From Pisaster brevispinus (lineage: Eukaryota > Echinodermata > Asteroidea > Forcipulatida > Asteriidae): a stretch of DNA of 64,000 nt. The position numbers and the translations under genes were made by a program. The stretch spans positions 1,178,001 to 1,242,000 of the forward strand of contig JAMKCF010000031.1 of assembly GCA_023634235.1 (NCBI GenBank), read 5' to 3'. How positions within the stretch are numbered: position 1 is the stretch's first letter; the number at the start of each line of letters is the position of its first letter. This document shows, piece by piece, positions 12,271 to 24,000 of this stretch. Under the pieces are notes generated by a model, which ran no database searches, was not told where the DNA came from, and worked only from the letters and a program-made list of their open reading frames with translations.

Positions 12271-12905
12271 GTGTATCCCAGGGATTACATGTAGATTTCA
12301 TCTAACGTGAATAATAAATGATACAGAGCTGATTCAATGGCTTTCCTAAATCCATGGATTTCCTTCCTCCACTCTGTGCTTTGTACCTGCACCTATTCAA
12401 CTATTGTCTGATCAGTACCATAACAGGTCCATAAATCATATTTGTGCCAAGTAAAAAAGTTGCACCCCAACTACCGAATTGGCCCAATGTTGTTCTTGTT
12501 GGGCTGACAATGGAGGTAGGGGGTGGAGGGGGAGGGGGTATTCTAGAATCTTATCTAAGGCATTCTTCTAGCTTCAAAACCACTGCTTCATCTTGTACAC
12601 CATCCATGCTTTTCCTTCCTCCGTCTATATTCCATGGGCTTTCGAGTTATTAATAATATTATTAACATGTTAACATTTAGACTCCGGCTGACCGACTTGG
12701 CATGCTTGGGTTGGGCTAACCCACCTTCTTGTTGGGCTGTTATATGGCTCTGACTCTGTTTCAACATCGGTCTTCTTATATATCATACTTGACTGTGGGG
12801 TCTAGCTTGGGCCTATTCACTCAGTACTTACTTTACAATCCCCGGCCGCCTTGCCCTTGTCATTGATCAAGCTAATAATATTAATAAAAAAAACATGATA
12901 GGGCA

Positions 12906-13016
12906 AGGTCTGTCCTACTCCTAGAACTATGCGGTTCGTTCCGCTATCGTGGAGACGATAGCGGAACGAACCCGCATAGTTCTACTAGTACTAGGACTAA
13001 AGGAGTAGGTCTGTCC
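12906..13016. repeat. Near-perfect hairpin flanked by 10-bp direct repeats
   Basis: TAGAACTATGCGGTTCGTTC... (12922-12950) pairs with its complement at 12955-12984 over about 29 bp with a single extra base, around a GGAG loop. The whole is bracketed by AGGTCTGTCC at 12906-12915 and again at 13007-13016. Outer TACTCCTAG / CTAGGA...AGTA words extend the symmetry. It is upstream of the SLC37-like gene; nature unknown. Confidence 0.75.
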
Positions 13017-14097
13017 CATGCTCTATCTATGGAAAAACTAACCATTGATGATTGTAAATGTATGTAATTCAAGTCAATAATTTCCCCTCAACAAAACAGG
13101 ATTCCGCAAATATTGGATCCAATTTGTTTAAAGTGGACCCACCCATGGAAATTGTATAACACTTACGAACACGATTCTCCATTTACTCCGTTTTACTCCA
13201 AAGCTCTAACGCCCTTTCTGTATATTGCCGTATTTCAATCAGCTAACAAGATTAATTACACAAATTGGTTTGGCGTATAGATGGGGAGCGCCATGTCTAG
13301 CTTACTAACTTCCAACGGAGAGGGCGCTATAAGATTCAACTTTTGACCAATGAATATTGAATACATTAATTATTAAGGCCTCATTAAAGACAAGTCGATT
13401 ATTTTTGTATCTGACGGAAATTCCATCGGTTTATTTCCCCAAAACTGCAAATACAGAAAATCAACTTTAGACAAATCCGTTGTCTTTATTCGATTGTTAT
13501 TATTTTTATATTATGAAAGTACTTTCGTGTCATTGAGCATGGCATAATTCCGTATCACACTTTTCAAGGCAAAAATGGATTGATCGCACATCCATTATCT
13601 TGTTATAATAATGATCATATTACTATTAAACACCACAATTGTTTTTATCACGATGCAGTAATTTTGTTTTAATATTCTTGTCAAATAAACAGTAGTTGTT
13701 CCCAGAATATCACATGTATAATTTAGTAGCCTAATCAGAGACCAGGCGAACTATTGTGCAAAACCCCAAAACAAAATAGAATTATATTTAAAAAAACAAA
13801 TAAAAGCTATATATTTCGGTAAATAAGTGTTTTTTACATAATATTTTCTATTTATTTTGTTATTATAATTTTATTATTGTTATTCGTTTTGTTTGACAAT
13901 TCAGGCAGTGTATTCATTTCAGAAAATAATGTTCATTTTCCCTTCGACCAATCCATCCAAATAAAAACTGATGATACAATACGCCCCCACCCCCGCCATG
14001 TCACTATTGTCGTTACTATTGCCTATTGTGAATGAGACAAAGATGATCACGGCATATTCAAAAATGTATTCAGGGCTATAGACTGAAATGAAAACGG

Positions 14098-16346
14098 CTA
14101 CAGTAGGAACCCAGAGAAGAGTATTGGCGAAGGTCTGTGAGAAACACCAGCGTCAATCACGTCGGCGGGGAACATGATTCTCTGTCCAATCTTTGCCAAC
14201 TTGACCTTATCGTCTTCCTTGAGGTCAACCACCACGGTGGTACCCGCGTACTGGAGCATCAGGTCATTGGTACTTTTGGAAGACACTGTGGCCTTGATGA
14301 CGTCGTTCACCACCAGGTGTACGGTGATCTCGTCCGTCCTGGCATTGGGGAAGGAGAACATGAAGACGTAGATGCCAGGAAAGCTTGCCTTGAAGATGCC
14401 CGTTGTTCCGTCGAAATCACCGTTGAGGTTAAACACTGTGTTGGGGAATGTAATGACCACGCTCGGTGCACCCAGGGGCACGACCGTGAGACGTTGAGCC
14501 GAGAATGCAGACTGTCTGATGACGAGAGGTGAACAAAGGCATCGATCTACAATAAAAAATACAGTTGAAGTAATAAGCCTCCAATCGTGTTGCTTTATTC
14601 GTTCCTTCTTAATTAATGTAGCATTGTTTATCGATGAATGCATTATCCATGAATTCATGGTTGAAACTCGAGCGAGAAGCCAGTAAAAGGGGGTTTGCAC
14701 TCGATTGTCACTGCTTTCAGCTATTGGGCTTGAACCCCTTCATATCATTGCCGCTTTGTTTATTTGTTTCGGTGCTATTTTCTTAATTAAGTTATCTATT
14801 TTGTTATGTTACTGTTAATTAATTCAATGTGTACAACTCTACCTGTAATTATGATGATAAATACAATAAATTGAACTGAAAAGTGAAAAAGAAAAACAAT
14901 TAACCGATTTTACACCGTATTTTACAACATTATTGTTATTCAAATTTAGTAGTGGTCAGGTTGATAACGAAGACCATTGCTTGTTTGTGTTATTTGTTAA
15001 ACAATGACTAGGGACCAGGAGATGGTTTTGCCCCGAGTAGGTGATATCGAGTGCTGCTCTGAGCACCAAATTGCAATAATGCCAATCAACACATCTTTGA
15101 AAAAGCGATTTAAGTAGGGAACTTCTGGTTCTTCTGATGGTGAGACGGCAGAAGAAGACATTAGACAACTACATGTGTGTGTGTGTGGGGGGGGGGGGGG
15201 GGACACTGCACATGGACAGGTATTGGATTCCAACCGAGGTCCAGTACGTGGCAGAAGGTGAGTGGCAGAAGGTGAGTGGCATATGAGTGTCAGAGGAGTA
15301 AGTGAAGAGGTATATGAATGGGAAAAGAAGACAAAGACACAGGGGAAAACACAAAGAGAAAGGTTTGGATTCAACTCAGGTCCAATACGTGATAGAAGAA
15401 TGAGTGGCAGAAGAGTGGCAGAAGAATGAGTGGCACTAGAGTGGCAGAAGAATGAGTATGGCAGAATTATGGCAGAAGAGTGGCAGAAGAATGAGTGGCA
15501 GATCAAGAGTGGCAGAAGAGTGACAGAAGAAAGTGCAGAATGAGTAGCTGAAGATGATTTGGAGAAGAGTGGCAGAGGAATGAGTATGTCAGAAGAGTGA
15601 CTGAAGAATAAGTGCAGAATGAGTGGCAGAAGATGATTTGCAGAAGAGTGGCAGAAGATTGCAGCCGAATGAGTGTCAGAAGAGTGGCAGAAGAATAAAC
15701 ACAGAATGAGAGTGGCAGAAGATGAGTTGCAGAAGAGTGGCAGAAGATGAGTTGAGAAGAAGCAAATGAGTGGCACTGGCGGGGGGGGGGGGAGGTAAAA
15801 ATCAGGGACAGATTGGATTCATGCCAGGTCTTACTTACGGTACAAGTTAAACCCACTGAATATCACAGGGTTCTTCAGATCGGCAATTGGCTTGATAGGC
15901 AATACCCCTGGTTGAGTGAAGGTCAGCACATAAACTTTATCTCCTTGGTCCAAGTCGGTCACAGTGTGAACAAAAGCCGGGCCGTCCGCTGTCAAGCGAA
16001 GTAGCACTTCCATTTGGGCGATCCTCTCCTTGATAAGTTTGTAGTGTGTCACCACATGCCTCCCATTGACGTTCTTCCCAGCCGTGAACGTGAAGACGTA
16101 AGTACCGGGGAAAGGAGCGGTGAAGAGGGCTGTCTGGTCGTTCCTGTCGAGAAGGCTTGTCACGTCCGCGTGTGCTGGGTTGAGCGGGTAAGTCGTAGGG
16201 GTGCCTGGTACATTCACGTACATGTATGTGAACGCCGCGTCTTTGTGGAAGGTTGAAAGGCACCGACAGGGGAGTGCGGTGTAAATCATGTATATTATGG
16301 TTACAACCAACAGATTCATCGGTCCTCTCGTATTCTGACCTGTCAT
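14098..16346 (-). CDS. Secreted protein with two tandem C1q domains
   Basis: Exon A runs 16346-15839 and exon B 14546-14098. Exon A ends TAC C|GTAAGT and exon B starts TTGTAG|AT CGA, so the phases fit and give 957 nt (318 residues). The ATG at 16346 (MTGQNTRG) precedes a hydrophobic stretch, MNLLVVTIIYMIYTALPCRC, that looks like a signal peptide, and 16362 is a good acceptor, so a 5' untranslated exon is likely. Each exon codes one C1q-type beta sandwich: the first has DAAFTYMYVN, FPGTYVFTF and VIFSGFNLY; the second has AFSAQRL, GIFKASFPGIYVFMFSF and LFSGFLL. No collagen stalk is present. C1q-domain proteins of invertebrates commonly act as secreted lectin-like pattern-recognition molecules; that role is inferred. 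Without the splice, exon A would stop at 15831, so two single-domain products are an alternative. Confidence 0.8.
15172..15202. repeat. Simple repeat (GT)n followed by poly-G
   Basis: TGTGTGTGTGTG runs into an uninterrupted G tract inside the intron of the C1q gene. G tracts like this are prone to length variation and sequencing error. Confidence 0.8.
15240..15790. repeat. Minisatellite based on AGTGGCAGAAG
   Basis: The intron between the two C1q exons is largely built from imperfect copies of AGTGGCAGAAGA and AATGAGTGGCAGAAG, interspersed without fixed spacing. Two larger duplicated pieces also occur (GGTCCAGTACGTGGCAGAAG near 15238 and GGTCCAATACGTGATAGAAG near 15379). Long minus-strand frames here are repeat artefacts (CHSSATHLL-type peptides), not protein. 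Confidence 0.8.
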
Positions 16347-16361
16347 TCTGAAATAACGTGT

Positions 16362-18090
16362 CTGCAAAAGCGAACGGAGAATTTTTTTTTTTTACAGTTT
16401 TCAAGTTTTAGATATTGCTGAAGAGAAAAAGCCTTACACTTCCACGACTCGGTTTCGTTCATTGTGTATTAATCTTCACTACAAAAAGTGAGCTGTGAAG
16501 ACCACACAGAAAGTACAATTTATAGCGAGAGATTACTAATATTATTTTTGACGAGATACAAAATCTGTAATCCATACTCACCCCAAGTTGCATTCGTTCA
16601 ACAGAATTACAGGCTTGATTTGCCACTGGCATCGAGACACACCCTCCTTGGTACTGCCCTCCCTAGTAAACTGACCGCCGATTGCGATTGCGTTGAGCCG
16701 CTCGTGTATAAAAATTACCCCCCCCCCCGGTGCTCTTTGAGATTCATTATGTAATAGAGACATACCTTTGAGGGAATGTCAATTACTGGAATCTCACGTA
16801 TGCGTTTTTTTTTTAGTAAAACGATGTTGTTCCAATCGGGAAAGCAAACCACTGAATATCAAACCAACTGTATTTCCACTTGGACTAAAAGTTGGTCATA
16901 ATAATAATTCCGCTAATTGAAAATTCAACCAACAAATTAAATTCAAACCAACTGGGTTTCCAATCGGACAGAGTTGGTTATAGATTTATTTACTCCAATT
17001 GGAAATTCGGTCTTTCAAATGAGCAACCATCCAACTCACGCCAACTCATTTCAATCCAATTCATTCCAACTGGATTTCCATCAATTGGATGAGCATTCAA
17101 GGTATGCCCTAATTTTTAGACGGGACAGAAAATAATTCTTTAGATACCTTGGTTTTTTTGGGTCAGAAACAAACGTTGCTTTACTTGTGACTCATTGAAC
17201 CAGTTGATGAAAGGGATAAGCCTTATAAATTTGATCCGTGAGGATAATATTGATTCTCGTTAACTCTCTTTTACTACCACGATACAGATTTTGACTTCTG
17301 TCACGTGGTGGTCAACTAGTGTAAGAAAATTGTAAAAATAAATCAACTTTTAGTTGTACAAAGCAGTGCAAACTAAGTTTTGGTGCCCATTTCTTATAGC
17401 TTGCCGCTGCAATGGTCCAATGCCACAACTTTTAAAAAACCTTTGGGGAACATCCGACCTACTCGCTTCGCTGAGAAGGCAAGCCGGTGTCCAAGGGAAA
17501 TCTGACCCCAGGATATTCTGTCCCCCATATAGGAAAATATCATGGGCTGGAGGAGGAGGATTCAGAAATGGCACTATCAGAAAAAAAAATTTATACACAG
17601 TTTGCGGGCGGGGGGGGGGGGGGACACACACAGAATCTCCCGGGGGACAGAATCTCCTGTCGCACTGGCATCCTTATTCACAATGTTGTACCAATAATCT
17701 AATTCCATCACAATAGTCTGTTGTATGCAAATAATGCGTGCACAACGCTGAATTAGCGCCCTCTTGCTAAGCTAGTAACATAACTGGTACTCGGGGTATA
17801 CTGTTCAAAGGATCAGAATGCCAGTGGTTGCCAGTGAAATTTGGTTTTGGTTATTTACATGACATTGAAATAGCGTGCGTCCATGGAGATAAATAACATA
17901 GGGATTGGCTAGCTCACTGAAGGTATGTTCGTCTATTGTTGCTTATTTGTAATCACAAATAAACCATAACCTGATCTAGGATCGCACTGTAAATTAATTA
18001 AATTGTAATGATGTAGAAGGAAGGAAATTTAAGTTCTTCTTTTGAGTTTTTTGGGGCCAGGGAAGTACCCTAAAAAAGGGTAAACAAGGA
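16362..18090. promoter_or_regulatory. Divergent spacer between C1q and TTLL genes
   Basis: The two genes are transcribed away from each other, so this 1.7 kb should hold both promoters. The part at 16820-17100 is unusual, with many CCAACTGG / CCAATTGG-like words in both orientations. A poly-C run is at about 16720-16730 and a poly-G run near 17610-17623. An octamer-like ATGCAAAT lies near 17727. A half X-box (GTTGCC, 17827-17832) and a FOXJ1-type GTAAACA (18080-18086) are noted for the ciliary TTLL gene. No TATA box stands out, and the sites are unproven. Confidence 0.35.
18080..18086 (+). promoter_or_regulatory. GTAAACA, FOXJ1-type motif just before the TTLL start codon
   Basis: GTAAACA ends four bases before the ATG at 18091. 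FOXJ1 is the master activator of motile-cilium genes and binds this core. A 7-bp match is expected by chance often, so weight is low; the interest comes only from its position next to a ciliary gene. Confidence 0.2.
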
Positions 18091-21000
18091 ATGCTGCAGC
18101 TGGATTCATCGACGGGGATCATCAGCCAAAGTTCTTTGGTGAAACTTGCGCCCATGCACGGCGAGATTGACAACTTAACGACCGCCTTCGTGCCATCGCC
18201 GTCGAGTGAGGGTCTGAATAATGGCGTGTCATCTAGCCCGACGACCGACCTGGCCATCCCTCATCGTTTCTCCATCGAATCCGATCTTGCCTATGCCCCC
18301 AAACTTAACACGACATCTTTGAGTCTAGCCCAGGGGAGACAGTCGCGATCGGGGCTGTTGCATCGGGCCAGGGCAACGCGGCTGGCTGCAGTGCAGCAAC
18401 ACAACCAAGACGAGTGCACCTTCAAACCGCAGATGAGTTCGGCAAGTCTCAAGATTGCCGAGACGTTGGGGACTACGTTTATGGCCAGACAGGAGCAACA
18501 TTTGGAAAAACAACGGAAAATGGTAAATTTATTAGTCAATTGCTTTCTTTGTTTTGGTTTTGACAGTTTTATGACAGCTGTAAAGTAGTCTGGTAAATGG
18601 TAGTGTAACAACAGCAACACGTTTTTAATATAGGCTATTCATAATTTAAAATACTAAGTAATTAATTGCACTACCTAGCCTAAAATGTAGTTCATTTGTC
18701 ATAGTTAGTTGGAGGGGGTAGAGGATAAATTTTCCTCAGAGTCTAAATTTAAAGTGTTGCTTGTCATAGAGCAAGTAGATCAAACTTGGGTGCTGTACTC
18801 CATATTTTCGAAATTTTGACAGTACGACGGCAGATGTCAAAGTTTTGAAAAACAGAGTACAGCGCACCAGTTACTGGGTCTAATTAATGAGTAAGCTAGT
18901 TTTATAAGAGAAGACAAGCAGCCTTTCTTAATGAAATACATAAGCTTATTATATGTTCAAACTTTTCATTATGTTAGTAATTGATTGTAACATCAAAATA
19001 TCTGCCATCTTGAACCCGAGTCGAAAACTTGGTTACGTTTGTTTGGAACATTTTGATTGCCTCCATTGCCTCTGTGTACAACTGATGTCGCAGCAAAAAT
19101 ATAAGAATAGATAGGCCTACTGTGTATTAAAATACGAGTGACTGACGCTCAAACAGGTTTTTGGTTGCGTTTACAAACCGCGTCCCTACTTTTAAGGATC
19201 TGGAACTTGGAAATTTTTAAAACAAGAAAACATCTCATAATGTTTTAAAAAGGCAAAAAAACCCAACAACCCCAAAACAATCTTTAACCTTACCTTAAGA
19301 TATTCTCACCAATACATCCATTACATCACTTACAAATCCATTCATCACAAAATTGGAATTGATGTTGACCAATACCAAGTTGATTCTAAAGATGGCAAAC
19401 ATCTAAAAAGGAACTCGCTTCCTACAGATGTCAGGGAAGCTACTTCAGTAGAGTCCTGTAAATCAAAACTCCAAATGATGCAGTTGCCTTCAACACTAAG
19501 GTTAACACATTGGTATAGTCTGTGCAAGTCTCGCCCGTATCCAAAAACAAGAAAACAACTCAAACAAAGACTACATTCTTCTATGACATCAAATCTTCTT
19601 TTTCGAAATTCTATTTAAATTTAAGATTCTTAAAAATAATAATACCCATAGCAATTTGCTCTAATTGCAGTTTCAATTTTTTATATTAATACAAATAGTT
19701 TTTAAAATTAACATTGAAACAAACTTAAAACTTGGGACAAGGATGCTTATTGTTCATATACCCTTTTGCCACTCACGCCGCTTTTTTGCGACCATTTCAT
19801 AGGTTTAATGATAACATGAACGTCAGTTGGGCAATTTTGTTGATTGTGTACAAGTACATGTGTAACGAACAACGGAGATCAAGTCTTATTCTCAGGTTTT
19901 CTTTGTTGATTTGTTAAACTTATACTTTCTTACTGCTAAATTTTACTTTCCCAGTAATCTTACATGTTTTTACAGCTGTGAATTACTTAAACTAAAGTAT
20001 TTGAAAAACAGAATCATGCACACATTAAACTTGATGTATGGTTGAAACCAAATTAGTCCCGGAAGTTCAAATACGTGCAAGACTTGCACAGTCTATTGTT
20101 TTGGGGCTTTAACCTGATTATTGCACCAGGAACTGTCTCACACAACATCAAACATGTTTAAACAACTATGTTCCCTCGCAGCTGCTGTATGTTGCTGCTC
20201 TACTCCATGGCCACATTAATTATAGATGAAGGGACAATTAAGCAAGTATAGTTCGATAAGTGTTGTTGAGAATCAGACATTGTTTAGTCACAATAGTTGA
20301 CATCGTTCACTGCATCTTACTTTGCTATTCGCTCAGCGTTCCCTTGGTACATAATGTATACACAGACTCAGACGGACTTGTAATCAATTTGAATGAATTC
20401 TTTATGCTCTACTCAAATGAAACATGCTGCAGACAAGGTGGTGAAATTGCCTAGCTGTATTGTATGACTTCACAGTTGATTGGCTTTGGAAGGCTGCCAA
20501 GGGCATACGAGGGATTAAAAGGCAATTTTGTCTTGAAATATAAATCAGTTATTGTGACTAATTTATGGCTTCTCCATTAGTGTAGCAGTACAGTCAGACA
20601 GTAGAAGGCAGGGTATACCTTTGGTAGTTGCTCTAAAAATTAACGACCATAAAAACGTACTTGGTAAGAACATTTGAGAAACGATTCCCTTCAAAGGAAT
20701 GCGGTTTAAGAGAAAGGGATTTAACAAAAAAAATCCATCTGAGAAGGATGTGTATTCCAATTACGGATTAGTCTTCCTGCATGGACATAAACCACTCCAG
20801 ATTTTCGGCGATATCTCAAAAACGCTTTTGAAATGAAATTTTCACTGGTTAGTTTGATTGTACTGTTTATATAGGATTAAAATAATCAAACGGTTCGGTA
20901 TACTTTGCTTTAGAGCTATGATTGTATGGTTCTTCGAAAAAATTTACTTATTTGGCAATTATATGCATGAGATTTGTATGAAAACAAAATGTCTGACATT

Positions 21001-24000
21001 CAACAAATTTCTGTTTTTTGTTTTTTAAGAAAACAAAGCCATAGAAAAACATCTAAAAACAATTTTTTTAAATGCTGCGTAAATGTGTCAATTAATGTAT
21101 CAATAGAAAATTTGAGTTTATTTCTAACTCGATGCGAGGAAATCAAAATATGCCCAAAGGCATTTTATTTGTACATTACACTGAATATGCTTCTTTTTAA
21201 AAAAACTTTTTTTTAGATAACATTGATTTCACTTCTTTTGTTTATAAATTTATTTTGTTTTATTTGTTGTTAAATTTATTACTTCAGGCTACGAAAGTGA
21301 CAAAAGCATGTACAGAAAATAATAAACACACAGTCAGCAATCAATTTATGCATTTTAGTGCTGTAACATTTCCACCAAAGCTAAAATTACATGAGAAATT
21401 TACAGTTAAAAAAACTCATTGTGTTCAGGCCTATCGACTTTACACACAATTTGTGCACTAGGCAACTGTCTCATTCAGTATTTAATAACAAAGTTGGAGA
21501 CAGCAAACATAACAGAAGCAAAGTTGACACAAATCTGCAGTTTACATTAAGTCTGTCCATTGCCAAGGCCCAGTACACTATCGATTACAAATAAACAGGG
21601 TGTGTGTTGAGCAGACTGTGTATACAGCGAAGTGTGAACACACAACAACTTTGCAGTCCCCAGCGCTTGGTAACAACCCGGTTGCCTGAATGAAATCCAT
21701 ATCTCCGCTGGAGGCATTAAGTCAATATTAGGAGACTATTAGCTTTGTGGAATATGATAATCCCATGACCTTTTTTTAATTCAATAATATTTACACAGAC
21801 TTGACTTTGATCCTAAAACTCTAAATGCTGGACACATAGAATGATAACTGGAGAGTGTGGGCTTGACTGCAAGTGTGTCCCAGCTCGTTTGTTCATTCAT
21901 TCGTACGTTCGTTCATTCGTTTGTTCGTTCGTTTGTTCATATGGTCACCATCGGATCATTTAGACTGTCCTGCTGTGGACGTGGCATATCAGTACCACAG
22001 GACACGTGTGTAAAGCAAATTTATGGCTTTATGCACCTTGAGCTTTTAATGTTTTTAGTGATCGATCTAAAATGATGTATGCTTATTTTAATTGATTTTT
22101 TCACATTGCTTTGCTGGCACAACACTACATAAACAAATGTCAGTGTAATAAATAGTATATACAAATATAGTGCATACAAAACATGTATACAGTATATTAA
22201 AAATATACAAAAGTGGCAAAATGGAACAGGTGACTAGCACGTTATGGAAGTAGTTGCCTGTAAAATGCCTTGTAAGACCCAAAGGTTTGCATGGTAGAAA
22301 TACAATATAAAGCAAGGATGTTTGTGGTATCACTGCGTGGTCAAACCCTCTTTTAAGTAATATGTGGTTCCGATGGAACCATTGGACTCAGCGTTTCGGA
22401 CAGTATAATCTGTCCGCCGTCAGGAGACTGCTGTATTCCAAGTTGACCTGTGGCTTAATGTAGAGTGCATTAAGCCGGGACCTGTGAGTGCTGGATACAA
22501 ATTGCTTTGTGTGACCCCTCCCTGAATGTTGGCCTTGTCACACACAGCAATTTTCACAGGTAACTTGGAGTCAAATCAGGCAACTACAATCATTGCATGC
22601 AGTAGGAACTCTCGGTTCATCATAAGGTTGTGCATCTACAGTACACGTATGTTTATTTTCCCAAATGGTTAAATGGAACTTGCGACCAAAGATCCTACAT
22701 GTATAGCGCCGCAAGGCGCAATATAGGCAACTGGAGCTCTGTCTATTGTTAGAACGTGAGGCACCTACAAGATAATATACAGTACAAAACTAAGTTTGAC
22801 CCCCCCCATCTTTTTCTCACCATTCTGAAACTGACACCTTGATCCTTTGATCCCATCCTAGCTGGAGCAGAGACACCAGATACTGTACAAGGGACGCCTC
22901 AGCCCAGTCACTGCCGCAAAGTCCAAGAAAAACAGCATTACTTCCCTCAGAGATAAAGAGGTAAGGAACATGTATGGACACCACAGCCCAATGCTGGAAA
23001 GAAAACGCTTAGCAGCTTTAACAGTAAAACTCCGAGATCTATTTTACTTTCATTTTTCTTCTGCAAAATAATCTACATGTTATTGTTTTTTTTTAGAACT
23101 AAATGTTTAAAATAACCCCCATCAGTGGCTTACCACGATCAATCTTCACTCAAAAAACCATATGGAATTTTGCCTATAAATCAACATTACATTGAAAAAA
23201 AAAAGTCTGAAATTGTTCAGGTGAGATCAAAACTCCATGCAGAATTGCTTTAACAAAATGGCAAAAATAAATAAACACACAAAAAAAGGAGGAGAAGACC
23301 ATGTTGATTTAATTTCGTTTATTAATTCTGGTTGTGAAGCCAAGGACTCTCAGAAAAGCAAACTTAATTACTATACTAGCCAAGAACCCTATGGAGAGAA
23401 GACAAGGAAGGACAATTCAGTTTTGTTTTGTTTTTTATGTGGGAAGAAAACCCCAGAGAATCATTCCAGGGGAAACCCACGCAATTAGTTAGGGACTGAC
23501 TGAAAACCCAATCCACATAGTGCCCTCGGCGGGACTCGAACCGGGGTCCCAGAGGAAAGACACCACTACCGAACCGCCCTTTGTTTATGATTTTATTAAT
23601 GGAATTTTCTATTGCTTTGACAGAATGCGGAGAGTTCTCAGACAGCCTGGGGATCCCCAGTCTCCACTCCTAATCTGAATGAAAGCAGGGTAGCTGCCGA
23701 CATCGCAAACGGCAACACAAGACTTGGGGTTGGGGCCTCTGTATCACTACATCTGACCACCCCGCTGAACCCTGTCAGGGCAGGTAGAGGCCCACCACCC
23801 CTGCAATCATCTATGCAGTTGCAGAGGCTTCAAGAAGGTAAATCAAGTAAATACTCTTAAAGTTAATGACCATAAAAACTTACTTATTATAAGAGCACAG
23901 GAAAGCTGTTGATATTATAAAATGTTGTTAGAAACGACACCCTTTAAAGTAATGTAGTTTTAGAGAAAGAGGTAATTTTTCACCAAAACATTTGAATCAA

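Larger units (their letters stand above)
11700..14090. other. Spacer upstream of the SLC37-like gene
   Basis: About 2.4 kb without a supported coding exon. It holds a SINE fragment (12080-12270), a G-rich tract near 12515-12540, the large hairpin at 12906-13016 and very AT-rich DNA from 13350 to 13980. On the minus strand a good splice donor (TTC|GTAAGT) at about 13164, preceded by ATGGAGAATCG, could mark the 5' exon of the SLC37-like gene, but the coding phase does not join cleanly to the exon at 11688, so it may be untranslated. Confidence 0.4.

Noticed and set aside
14137..14532. 131-codon plus-strand frame
   Set aside because: It is the antisense shadow of the second C1q exon, whose minus-strand translation shows clear family motifs.
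14997..15776. 259-codon minus frame rich in CHSSATHLLPL
   Set aside because: Produced by translating the AGTGGCAGAAG minisatellite; no domain, and it lies in the C1q intron.
17354..17716. 120-codon plus frame upstream of TTLL
   Set aside because: Spans a poly-G run, has no recognisable motif and overlaps other open frames on both strands; low-complexity composition explains it.
23500..23577. tRNA gene on the minus strand
   Set aside because: Boxes A and B are good, but the acceptor stem does not close and the body matches another dispersed copy at 59195, so it is a SINE.
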